From: Halobacillus litoralis
Lineage (GTDB): Bacteria > Bacillota > Bacilli > Bacillales > Halobacillaceae
Assembly (NCBI RefSeq): GCF_009856445.1
Contig: NZ_WMFA01000002.1
Coordinates: 434,001-498,000 of the forward strand
Direction of reading: 5' to 3'
Length of the DNA: 64,000 nt
The translations under genes and the position numbers were made by a program. Shown one piece after another: positions 25,728 through 33,263 of this stretch; the stretch's first letter is position 1; each line of letters opens with the position of its first letter. A model generated the notes under the pieces. That model did not search any database. It had not been told where the DNA came from and was given only the letters and a program-made list of their open reading frames with translations.

Positions 25728-26471
25728 TTACTGTTTGTTAAAGCCTTTCTTTTTGACGATACTGGTCACATCCATACGCATCGGTTTTGTAAACCGTCGC
25801 AGCATTTGATCGGTCCAGGAGTCATTCCTTGTGTTCGTCTGACGCGACTGATAGTAGGCGGCGATTTTCTCATCAAAGGCTCCAAGTTCATCTTTGTGAT
25901 CGCGCCTGTATTCATTTTCAAAGTAAACCGCTTCTTTCGGTAGCCGCGGCTTTTTGTCAGGCTGGTGATCAGGTTCACCAAGGACCATGCCGAAAAGCGG
26001 AAGAACGTGTTTAGGCAGTCCAAGGATTTCATCGACTTTATCGAGCTGGTTTCGGATGCTTCCGATATAGCAAATCCCGAGCCCCATCGATTCCGCAGCA
26101 ATGGCCGCGTTCTGGGCAGCAAGTGCTGCGTCAATGGCAGAAACGAGGAAATGTTCACTGTTTTCAAGGTTTGTAAGCATCTCTTCATACTGCTCTGAAG
26201 AAGCGTTAAGAGTATGCCGGTAAAGATCGGCACAGAAAATCATCAGATGGCCGTTATCTTTCACATATCCTTGACCGGTGATTTCAGCGAGTTGGGCTTT
26301 TTTCTTTTCATCTGTCACCCCGATGATGGTATAAGCCATCATATAGCTCGAAGTAGACGCTTGCTGGGCCGCTGATAAAATGGTGCTCAGCTGCTCGTCA
26401 GTGACCGGGGTATCTTTGAATTTCCGAATCGACCGGTGATTTAATAATGTTTCAATCGTTTCATTCATCAT
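25728..26471 (-). CDS. NADPH-dependent nitro/flavin reductase (NfsA/NfrA family)
   Basis: FMN oxidoreductase of 247 residues. The N-terminus NHRSIRKFKDTPV carries the FMN-binding His-Arg-Ser-Ile-Arg. AQQASTSSYMMAYTIIGV and AAIAAESMGLGICYIGSIRN follow, as in NfsA, Frp and NfrA. The C-terminal KPRLPKEAVYFENEY segment is typical of Bacillus members of this branch. The start could be either of two adjacent ATGs. It precedes the sirtuin gene by 15 bp and follows a lipoprotein gene by 9 bp, giving a likely three-gene operon on the minus strand. The physiological substrate is unknown. Confidence 0.9.
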   Translation of the reverse strand: MMNETIETLLNHRSIRKFKDTPVTDEQLSTILSAAQQASTSSYMMAYTIIGVTDEKKKAQLAEITGQGYVKDNGHLMIFCADLYRHTLNASSEQYEEMLTNLENSEHFLVSAIDAALAAQNAAIAAESMGLGICYIGSIRNQLDKVDEILGLPKHVLPLFGMVLGEPDHQPDKKPRLPKEAVYFENEYRRDHKDELGAFDEKIAAYYQSRQTNTRNDSWTDQMLRRFTKPMRMDVTSIVKKKGFNKQ

Positions 26472-26480
26472 CGAGTCCTC

Positions 26481-27158
26481 CTATTTGTAAATCCAATGTG
26501 TCTGAACCGAATCCTCGGTCTCAGAACCGGCCATTGGATCGCTACTGGTGATTTGCAATTGTTCTTCATCCATAAAAGTAACAGAATGAATAGTGTATTG
26601 ATACTGATTCGGTTTCGGCAGGAGGTGATCTTCTCCGGCTTCAAGATCAATCGGCTCAAGTGTCTCACGATCCATCACGACAAGCTGATGCTTCGCCTGC
26701 TCCTCATACGTACGTTCGAAAAGGTAAGCCACATACCGCTCGTCAGGAGAAACGTGACTTGAGACAAGTTTGCTCAAATCACTCATTAAAAAGGAGTGCT
26801 TCTGTTCGAAATCAATCATCAAATGCGAGCAGCGCTGTTCGTGACAGGCAAACTCCACCAAATACTGATTCTCTGCTATTTTAGAAAAAGGAAGCTCTTG
26901 CAGTTTTTGGTCTGGTTGATCAAAATTATGTACATATTGAGATAGAATGGGATAGTCTTTGGCCGTGAATGGGTAGGAAGATCCATCGAGAGTGAGCTGC
27001 ATGTTGTCGCTGCTATTTTCAGCTTCTGCTTCTTCTATGAGGGGGGCGTCTCCTTCAAATGGCTTATTATTCAACGAGTCTTCTGCTTCAGCATTCGAGC
27101 TGCATCCGACCATCAAAAGGAGGAGGAAGACGATCCACCACACGTTTTTCTCTATCAT
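26481..27158 (-). CDS. Hypothetical lipoprotein
   Basis: A 225-residue exported lipoprotein: membrane segment WWIVFLLLLMVGC with a lipobox ending in Cys near residue 19, then an acidic linker and a domain of beta-strand character with DERYVAYLFERTYEEQAKHQLVVMDRETL, which resembles one blade of a TolB-like propeller. I do not recognise a family. GTGAGGG fits ATG 27158; the frame extends to 27173 without a better site. It is first in the minus-strand group with the nitroreductase and sirtuin genes. Confidence 0.7.
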   Translation of the reverse strand: MIEKNVWWIVFLLLLMVGCSSNAEAEDSLNNKPFEGDAPLIEEAEAENSSDNMQLTLDGSSYPFTAKDYPILSQYVHNFDQPDQKLQELPFSKIAENQYLVEFACHEQRCSHLMIDFEQKHSFLMSDLSKLVSSHVSPDERYVAYLFERTYEEQAKHQLVVMDRETLEPIDLEAGEDHLLPKPNQYQYTIHSVTFMDEEQLQITSSDPMAGSETEDSVQTHWIYK

Positions 27159-27320
27159 AGGCAATTCCCTCACTTAAAAAACCTCTTTTCTACAGGATAC
27201 CACAACAGGCACTCACTCATGAGGATGAAACTTTTACAAAAATTTATCCGCATTCTTAAAGGAATAAGGGATCGAAGAAAAGAAATATATTCTCATAGGA
27301 AAAAGAATGAGGTGGGGGTA

Positions 27321-27668
27321 ATGGGAGAAATCTACAGCTTCAAAGCTTTTCAGTCAAAGAAGGAAAAGAAGAAGGTCCAAGACCCGAGAACAACGGTAGC
27401 GATTTATCGAAGCGTTGTTTACTATGTTCACTTGTACAGCGAGGAAACCTACGAACATCCGCTGGAGCATTTAACGACGAATATTCAACTTGCCGCCATT
27501 TTTAATAATGACCGGGCTGCATTCCTGGATGCCTTGGCCGCCCTCATTCAACATTGGGACCTCCCTCTGAACACTCATCAGGAGCTGCCTCCCTATGAAG
27601 AATTAGCCCAATTCATAACCCTCGGTGATCTTTGTTTATATATAGAAAAAAAGGTGAAAGACCTATAA
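27321..27668 (+). CDS. Hypothetical cytoplasmic protein
   Basis: An unrecognised 115-residue protein. The first 25 residues are Lys-rich, and the rest is likely helical with the segment HLTTNIQLAAIFNNDRAAFLDALAALI. The ATG at 27321 follows GAGGTGGGGG; an in-frame extension back to 27219 is Arg/Lys-rich and lacks a ribosome site. It is convergent with the next gene, 12 bp away. Confidence 0.6.
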   Translation: MGEIYSFKAFQSKKEKKKVQDPRTTVAIYRSVVYYVHLYSEETYEHPLEHLTTNIQLAAIFNNDRAAFLDALAALIQHWDLPLNTHQELPPYEELAQFITLGDLCLYIEKKVKDL

Positions 27669-27680
27669 GACGATGATTTC

Positions 27681-27929
27681 TCATGTCTCATAGCCTTTCA
27701 CCTTTTTCATGTTGACGATTCCTACATAAAATTGCGTCAACCCAATTCCAAACAAAAGCGGCCCGACACTCGTCGCGAGCATCGTACTAACCAGCGTCTG
27801 TACCATCCCGATCGCCACTAACATCATGTATTTTTCTGCTCTAAACGCTAAGTATGAAGCAAACAACGTACCGATACTGATGATCAAAAGGGCCGGCATC
27901 AACCAGGGATACAATTGAGTGAGTTCCAT
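27681..27929 (-). CDS. Small four-helix or three-helix membrane protein
   Basis: An 82-residue protein made almost wholly of hydrophobic helices (LMPALLIISIGTLFASYLAF, YMMLVAIGMVQTLVSTMLA, LLFGIGLTQFYVGIV), with a basic tail KKVKG. The ATG at 27929 has AGGAGGTGA upstream; a GTG at 27938 overlaps that site. Family and role are unknown. Its upstream region holds paired inverted repeats that could be operators. Confidence 0.65.
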   Translation of the reverse strand: MELTQLYPWLMPALLIISIGTLFASYLAFRAEKYMMLVAIGMVQTLVSTMLATSVGPLLFGIGLTQFYVGIVNMKKVKGYET

Positions 27930-27990
27930 GGTATTCACCTCCTGAAATATATTCTGAAAATTCTTATTATTGAAGATTCTATCACGTTTT

Positions 27991-28081
27991 GAAACACTGT
28001 TTCAACCGTGAAAACCGTCTAGTTTTGGCGGTTTTCCTTGTCGACGTAAAAATAAAGATTCCCCGCTTGAAACAGTTTCAA
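27991..28081. promoter_or_regulatory. Paired GAAAC-type palindromes, possible operators
   Basis: Two similar palindromes, GAAACACTGTTTC (27991-28003) and TTGAAACAGTTTCAA (28067-28081), lie 76 bp apart. Between them GAAAACCG and CGGTTTTC form a third inverted repeat (28009-28036). The region separates a minus-strand membrane protein from a plus-strand ABC transporter operon, so a repressor could control either or both. No regulator gene is adjacent. Confidence 0.5.
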
Positions 28082-28229
28082 ACCTATGAGTCTAAATTCC
28101 TAAAATTCTGTCAATTTTGAAAAGGCTGGATTCACGAAGATTCCCTTTCTGCTTCCGAATGGATGAAATTTTTCCAGGGTCAAACCCCTACAGGGAACAT
28201 TCGAACATGTAGTCGTGTATGCGTGTGTG

Positions 28230-28258
28230 TTGATATTCGTTTGTAAAAGTGATTATAG
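28230..28258 (+). promoter_or_regulatory. Putative sigma-A promoter of the ABC transporter operon
   Basis: TTGATA, a 17-bp spacer and TTATAG lie about 50 bp before the ATP-binding protein gene. Confidence 0.5.
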
Positions 28259-28309
28259 TGGGACTTATGTATATAGTTAAGGTAAGAAATGGTGACTGGA
28301 GGGATTGTA

Positions 28310-29278
28310 GTGAACGGAAAAATCGTTGTAGAACATTTAACCAAGACTTTTAAAAAAGGAAATGTCCAAGCGGTAAAAGATGTCTCCTTTGAAGTGGAGG
28401 AAGGAGAATTCTTTGCATTTCTTGGACCGAACGGTGCAGGCAAATCAACAACTGTTCAAATTTTGACCACACTCATCAACGCAACTTCTGGAAAAGCAGA
28501 AGTGGCTGGTCATGACGTCATTCAAGACCCGGAGAAAGTGAGGCGCTATATCGGGGTAGCCCTGCAGGAAACAGGTGTCGATCCTGACCTGACCGGCAGG
28601 GAAATGATTGAACTTCAAGCGAACATTTTCGGATTCCGTAAAGAAGACGGAAAGAAGAGGGCGCAGGAGCTGTTGGAGATTGTGCAGTTGACGGAAGCGG
28701 CAGAACGTAGAATTGGCAATTATTCAGGTGGGATGCGCAGGCGTCTTGACCTCGCTCTGACACTCGTCAATGAACCGAAAATCCTTTTCCTGGATGAACC
28801 GACCACAGGTCTCGACCCTTCCAACCGAATGGCGATCTGGGAGGAACTGCGTCGACTGAATGAAGAAGTCGGCACGACCATTTTCCTTACTACCCAGTAT
28901 CTAGAGGAAGCCGATTCACTTGCCCACCGCATCAGCATCATTAATGATGGAGAAATTGTTGCGACGGGGACTCCGAAAGAGTTGAAAGCTCAAATCGGGA
29001 GTGATCTGATCACACTTACATTGAAAGATGAAAACCAGCAACCCGAGGCTGTCGAGTACTTACGTGGGCAAATGGCGGACGTGGACGTGATCAGTCGTCA
29101 GAATAAGGTGCTCATTTACGTGGAAGAAGGGACGAAGCAGCTGCTTGAAGTCGTCCGCCTGTTTGACCAGGAAGGCTATGAAATCGAAGATATCCAGCTC
29201 TCATCACCAACCTTGGATGATATCTTCCTGAAAATTACGAGTGAGAAAAAGGAAGGAGTGAGAGCAGATGGGCAATAA
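28310..29278 (+). CDS. ABC transporter ATP-binding protein, DrrA-like
   Basis: ATPase subunit (322 residues) of an ABC-2 type exporter. Walker A GPNGAGKST, the signature YSGGMRRRLDLA, Walker B ILFLDEPTTGLDP and a switch His region (FLTTQYLEEAD) are all present. The 90-residue C-terminal extension is typical of the DrrA/CcmA drug-export branch. GGAGGG sets the GTG start at 28310. It overlaps the permease gene by 11 bp, indicating coupled translation. Substrate is unknown; antibiotic or lipid export are typical for the branch. Confidence 0.92.
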   Translation: MNGKIVVEHLTKTFKKGNVQAVKDVSFEVEEGEFFAFLGPNGAGKSTTVQILTTLINATSGKAEVAGHDVIQDPEKVRRYIGVALQETGVDPDLTGREMIELQANIFGFRKEDGKKRAQELLEIVQLTEAAERRIGNYSGGMRRRLDLALTLVNEPKILFLDEPTTGLDPSNRMAIWEELRRLNEEVGTTIFLTTQYLEEADSLAHRISIINDGEIVATGTPKELKAQIGSDLITLTLKDENQQPEAVEYLRGQMADVDVISRQNKVLIYVEEGTKQLLEVVRLFDQEGYEIEDIQLSSPTLDDIFLKITSEKKEGVRADGQ

Positions 29279-30047
29279 CTTATGGAAAGACACATGGCTC
29301 ATGACTGTAAGAAACATAAAAACAACGCTGCGTAATCCGTTTTCTTTTATCCCGAACCTGATTATCTCTGCTTTTTTCCTCCTCGTTTATGAAGGTGGGT
29401 TGAGCGGGATTTCCCAGCTCCCGACTTTTGAAGGAGCGAATTATTTGGCATTCATTCTTCCTGTATCTATCGTTTCGGCTGCCATTGGTGGAGCAGGTGG
29501 GGCCGGGCAGAGCATTGTGAAAGACATTGAGAATGGTTTTTTCTCACGGCTGCTGCTGACGCCTGCCTCAAGACTGGCGATTGTCCTTGGACCAATTATT
29601 GCCGGGATGCTTCAGCTCGTTGTGCAGACGTTGCTTATTATAGGCATCGCCTTTCTGCTTGGATTAGAAGTGGTGACAGGCTTTGGCGGCATCCTGTTCG
29701 TACTGCTTATTGCGGTCGGATGGGGGCTTGCATTCGCCGGATATTCAGCTGGAGTTGCCCTTCGTACAGGGAATGCTCAGGCGGCTCAGGCCGGAACGTT
29801 CATCTTTTTCCCGCTTATTTTTCTAAGCACGACGTTTGTTCCGTATGAACTGATCGAAGCCCAATGGCTGAAAATCGCGGCCACCATCAACCCGACCACC
29901 TACATTTTCGAAAGTATGCGGACGGCCCTTATTGATGGCTGGGTGTTCTGGGACTTGATGCAGGGGGTATTCGCGATCGTCATTGTGTGCACCATCACGA
30001 TTACCTTTGCAGCCATTTCTGCGAAAAAAGCGGTTTCCCGTGGATAA
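29268..30047 (+). CDS. ABC-2 type transporter permease, DrrB-like
   Basis: Membrane subunit (259 residues, six helices) pairing with the ATPase before it. The N-terminal RNIKTTLRNPFSFIPNLI and the central GGAGGAGQSIVKDIENGFFSRLLLTPASR block are typical of ABC-2 permeases of the daunorubicin-resistance group. The gene starts inside the end of the ATPase gene, with AAGGAGTGAG upstream. The next gene has its own promoter. Confidence 0.9.
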   Translation: MGNNLWKDTWLMTVRNIKTTLRNPFSFIPNLIISAFFLLVYEGGLSGISQLPTFEGANYLAFILPVSIVSAAIGGAGGAGQSIVKDIENGFFSRLLLTPASRLAIVLGPIIAGMLQLVVQTLLIIGIAFLLGLEVVTGFGGILFVLLIAVGWGLAFAGYSAGVALRTGNAQAAQAGTFIFFPLIFLSTTFVPYELIEAQWLKIAATINPTTYIFESMRTALIDGWVFWDLMQGVFAIVIVCTITITFAAISAKKAVSRG

Positions 30048-30111
30048 ATCTGATCACTGGCAAAAAATTCTGATATAATAGAACTAATTAAAAAGTTAGG
30101 AGTGATGTTTT

Positions 30112-30174
30112 ATGGCAAACGTAACCATTCTAATCCATGCAAATCAATCAAATCACGGAGGACATCACTCGTAA
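30112..30174 (+). CDS. 20-residue leader peptide upstream of the RsgA-like gene
   Basis: TAGGAGTG lies 8 bp before an ATG that encodes MANVTILIHANQSNHGGHHS. An extended -10, TGATATAAT at 30071-30079, puts a transcript start just upstream. The peptide ends 28 bp before the GTPase start, and its last third is rich in His, Asn and Gly. The end of its coding region forms one arm of a hairpin, so it looks like a regulatory leader rather than a functional protein. This is inference from layout. Confidence 0.55.
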   Translation: MANVTILIHANQSNHGGHHS

Positions 30175-30196
30175 CGTCCTCCAAATACTCAGGAGG
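30157..30196 (+). promoter_or_regulatory. Alternative hairpins covering the ribosome site of the RsgA-like gene
   Basis: GTCCTCC (30176-30182) can pair with GGAGGAC (30157-30163), inside the leader peptide, or its CCTCC part with the GGAGG ribosome site of the GTPase gene (30192-30196). The two structures exclude each other, as in translational attenuators. A ribosome finishing the leader would block the first and favour the second. Confidence 0.5.
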
Positions 30197-30202
30197 AATC
30201 GA

Positions 30203-31228
30203 ATGAAACGAAACGATTGTACAGAATTTTTTAAAGCGCAGATGATTGAAGGAGAACAAATCGGAAGAATCACCCGTCTGACCCACGGCTTATACACCGT
30301 CGTGGATGATGAACAGGAGCGACACGGTGAAGTATCCGGAAGGTTTCATCATACCGTCCAGCTCGACAAAGATTACCCGGCCGTCGGGGATTGGGTGGTT
30401 TTTGAACCCTATGATGATGGAGCACGTGCAAAGATCCACCGCGTCCTGAATCGAAGGACAACATTGTCCAGGAAAAAAGCGGGAGAAAGTCATCAGGAGC
30501 AAATCATTGCGGCGAACGTGGATACCGTATTTATCGTCACCGCTTTGACCCAGGAATTTAACGTGAGAAGAATCGAACGTTATGTGCAGCAGATCTATGA
30601 AAGCGGCGCAAGCCCTGTCGTAGTTTTAACAAAAAGGGACTTATGCGCCACGGTTCCTGATCACATCACAGAAGTCGAAAGTGTAGCACCTGGTGTTCCT
30701 GTCTATGCGGTCGATAGTTTGACAGGGGAAGGAATGGATGAGCTTGGCACTGAAATACGTGTGGGCGAAACGATATCTCTTGTAGGATCCTCAGGTGTTG
30801 GAAAATCGACACTCATCAATCACCTGCTCGGCATGGAAAAACAAGTGACCCAAGGTGTGCGTGAAGAGGATCAGCGCGGAAGGCATACGACGACTCACAG
30901 AGAGCTGTTTGAACTGCCGAACGGAACCTATATCATCGACACTCCAGGTATGCGGGAATTGCAGCTATGGGGTGGAGATGAAGAAGGGGTGGATCAAACC
31001 TTCTCTGACATCGATCGTTTGAGCACGTCCTGTAAGTTCAGAGACTGCAAGCATGAACAAGAACCAGGATGTGCAGTGAAGCAGGCAATAGAAACAGGAG
31101 AGCTTGAAGCGGCACGTCTGAAAAGCTACAACAAGTTGAAACGGGAGCTGAAGCGGCTCGAGCTGAAAGATCGGTACGGGACGCATCGCACAAACCGGAT
31201 GCTGCACGGACCGAACGCAATCAAGTAG
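30203..31228 (+). CDS. rsgA: RsgA/YjeQ-like circularly permuted GTPase
   Basis: Ribosome small-subunit-dependent GTPase of 341 residues that acts in 30S maturation. Domains in order: OB fold (about 25-85), permuted GTPase with G4 TKRD before the P-loop GSSGVGKST (195-203) and DTPG, and a zinc knuckle with CKFRDCKHEQEPGC. A CAGGAGG site precedes ATG 30203. The frame extends to 30137, overlapping the leader peptide, without a ribosome site. The usual rsgA of Bacilli sits with prpC and prkC; those are absent here, so this may be a second paralogue. The leader peptide and hairpins suggest control by translation. Confidence 0.9.
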   Translation: MKRNDCTEFFKAQMIEGEQIGRITRLTHGLYTVVDDEQERHGEVSGRFHHTVQLDKDYPAVGDWVVFEPYDDGARAKIHRVLNRRTTLSRKKAGESHQEQIIAANVDTVFIVTALTQEFNVRRIERYVQQIYESGASPVVVLTKRDLCATVPDHITEVESVAPGVPVYAVDSLTGEGMDELGTEIRVGETISLVGSSGVGKSTLINHLLGMEKQVTQGVREEDQRGRHTTTHRELFELPNGTYIIDTPGMRELQLWGGDEEGVDQTFSDIDRLSTSCKFRDCKHEQEPGCAVKQAIETGELEAARLKSYNKLKRELKRLELKDRYGTHRTNRMLHGPNAIK

Positions 31229-31233
31229 AAATG

Positions 31234-31261
31234 AGAGGTGCCGGGTCCGGTGCCTCTTTTC
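31234..31261 (+). terminator. Terminator after the RsgA-like gene
   Basis: AGAGGTGCCGG pairs with CCGGTGCCTCT (two G-T pairs) and is followed by TTTTCTT. Confidence 0.75.
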
Positions 31262-31298
31262 TTATATAGTTTTTGATTTTATAGTAAAGGAAGATTGT

Positions 31299-33062
31299 AT
31301 GCCGGATTGGTCGTATCATGTGTTGTTCAAACCATGGCTTTCAAAGATATCCCCTGTAACTTCAAGGGAATTTATACATAAAAATATGAACCGGATCGCG
31401 TCTCTACCTGGAGGCAGCCATATCATCGATTTTCTAGGCAGGGAGGAGATCTCTGAAAGATTATCCGTTTATATTGGGAACGAGTATGTCCGTGGACCTG
31501 TCGGATTATCGGGGAAAATCGATCCGCGGTTAACGGGTACGAAGGCTTTCAGCAACTTAGGATTCAGCATGATTGAAATTGGACCGGTGACAATGGAACC
31601 GCAGAAGGGGGACTTTCCCGAACGGAAAGAAGGGCGTATCCTGCTTCCGCATCAAGGGGAGTCGATTGGTCTTGAAGAAACGGTGCGTCGTTTGAAAAAG
31701 GTGGAGAGAGACGTTCCTTTCCTTTTCCATCTGCAAGGATCGCAGGATGAAATAGTGACTATGGCCAAAGCACTCCAACAATTTAACGGGGTATTCAGTA
31801 TTGCGCATCAGGAATGGGAGCCGAATTTAGTTGAAAGACTAGCAGTATGGAAACCCGTTTTTTTAAGAGTGCCAAGCAAAAACGTGTCTGACAATGATCG
31901 ATTTCCAGGAGCCACGGGCATTATTTTAGAAGAATCTTTTAATGAAGGGAATTTAGAAGAACATAAGAAGGCATTGGAAATGTTGAGAGGCTGCGATGTG
32001 ATTACGATCGGTGGGGTGAAAGAACCGGAAGATGCGCTCTCCCTCTTTTCTTCCGGTGCGAGCATGGTGTTCCTCTCTGCTGAATACGTTGATGCAGGTC
32101 CTGGATTACCGAAGCGGATTCACGAGGCGCTGTTGGACGAAAAAACAAAAACACACGATGAGGAAACCGGCTGGATGTGGTATTTTCTGTTCGGGCTGGC
32201 AGTTTTCCTCGGAGGCATCCTCGCGTTGGTGTTCAGCTTGACTTCGGTGATCCTTCCTTATGATGAAGCTTTTTTAGGAATATCCCGCCAGGAACTGCTG
32301 TTGTTTAATGAACGGATTCTCTGGTTTATGGCCCATGACCGGATGACTCTCGCTGGAACGATGATCTCAGGCGGACTGCTTTACATGTGGCTGGCGAGAT
32401 TTTCTGTTTCAAAAGGAGAGAAATGGGCTAAACAATCGATTGACTTTGCTGCGATTGCAGGCTTTTTAGGGATTCTCTTCTTTATTGGTTATGGATATTT
32501 TGACTGGCTGCACCTGTTGTTCTGGATGATCCTCCTGCCATTATATGTTACAGGATGGTTCAAATCCCGGGGCCTCTCCGGAAAGCCAGCTTCCAAGAAT
32601 CGTAGAAATCATAGAGTTTGGCTCCTTGGCGTCTATGGGCAGTTTTGCTTTGTTTTCCTCGGATTCTCTTTTGTTCTCGGGGGGATCATCATATCTTATA
32701 TCGGAGTGACAGGGGTTTTTATCCCGACCGATATTACCTACCTGTGCATGCCTCCTGAATTGATTCAGAATTTCAACGAGCGATTGATTCCCGTCATCGC
32801 TCACGACCGCGCCGGCTTCGGGAGCGCCCTGTTCAGTGTGGGCTCGCTAGTTTTGATGAGCGCTCTGTGGGGGTATCACGAGGGCAAACGCTGGTTCTGG
32901 TGGATGTTCCTGATTGGAGGAGTGCCTGCCTTTGCCGCAGGGATTTTTGTACATATCATGATCGGCTATACGACATTCATTCACTTGCTGCCTGCTTACA
33001 TCGCCTTGTCTTTTTATGTTGGAGGCTTGGTTCTGTCGTATCGTTATTTAATGAATAAATGA
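31299..33062 (+). CDS. Dihydroorotate dehydrogenase-like domain fused to a duplicated membrane domain
   Basis: A 587-residue protein of unusual build. Residues 1-280 look like a class 2 dihydroorotate dehydrogenase: GLSGKIDPRLTGTKAFSNLG and IEIGPVTMEPQKGD near the front, and TIGGVKEPEDAL with a GPGLPKRI end that match the FMN-phosphate region. The middle, with the NxSSPN substrate loop of real enzymes, is missing or altered, so catalysis is doubtful. Residues 295-587 hold about eight membrane helices. They contain a repeat: a loop with FNERI, AHDR (345-348) is echoed by FNERL, AHDR (501-504). The gene has its own unit between two hairpins. Role unknown. Confidence 0.75.
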   Translation: MPDWSYHVLFKPWLSKISPVTSREFIHKNMNRIASLPGGSHIIDFLGREEISERLSVYIGNEYVRGPVGLSGKIDPRLTGTKAFSNLGFSMIEIGPVTMEPQKGDFPERKEGRILLPHQGESIGLEETVRRLKKVERDVPFLFHLQGSQDEIVTMAKALQQFNGVFSIAHQEWEPNLVERLAVWKPVFLRVPSKNVSDNDRFPGATGIILEESFNEGNLEEHKKALEMLRGCDVITIGGVKEPEDALSLFSSGASMVFLSAEYVDAGPGLPKRIHEALLDEKTKTHDEETGWMWYFLFGLAVFLGGILALVFSLTSVILPYDEAFLGISRQELLLFNERILWFMAHDRMTLAGTMISGGLLYMWLARFSVSKGEKWAKQSIDFAAIAGFLGILFFIGYGYFDWLHLLFWMILLPLYVTGWFKSRGLSGKPASKNRRNHRVWLLGVYGQFCFVFLGFSFVLGGIIISYIGVTGVFIPTDITYLCMPPELIQNFNERLIPVIAHDRAGFGSALFSVGSLVLMSALWGYHEGKRWFWWMFLIGGVPAFAAGIFVHIMIGYTTFIHLLPAYIALSFYVGGLVLSYRYLMNK

Positions 33063-33063
33063 A

Positions 33064-33098
33064 GCGAAAAGTCATCCGAATTGAGGATGACCTTTCGC
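33064..33098 (+). terminator. Hairpin after the fusion gene
   Basis: GCGAAAAGTCATCC and GGATGACCTTTCGC form a stem with one internal mismatch. No T-run follows, so it may be a weak terminator or a stabiliser. Confidence 0.5.
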
Positions 33099-33210
33099 GC
33101 AGGAAGAGTGAGTCGCGCGCAGGAAGAGTGAGTCGCGCGCAGGAAGAGTGAGTCGCGCGCAGGAAGAGAGAAACGCGCGCAAGAAGAGAGAAACGCGCGC
33201 AAGATAAGAG
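33097..33210. repeat. 20-bp tandem repeat array
   Basis: Five full units in exact 20-bp register, of the form CGCGCGCAGGAAGAGTGAGT, changing to CGCGCGCAAGAAGAGAGAAA, with partial units at both ends. Open frames across it are by-products of the repeat. The CGCGCGCAAGA core recurs in the larger array at 61.1 kb. Confidence 0.9.
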
Positions 33211-33222
33211 AAGAGCACACAA

Positions 33223-33256
33223 AAAAGCAGCGCCCCATCGGAGGGGCGCTGCTTTT
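33223..33256 (-). terminator. Terminator of glnA
   Basis: AAAAGCAGCGCCCC and its perfect complement flank a 6-bp loop; on the minus strand a T-run follows. Confidence 0.92.
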
Positions 33257-33263
33257 CTAATTC

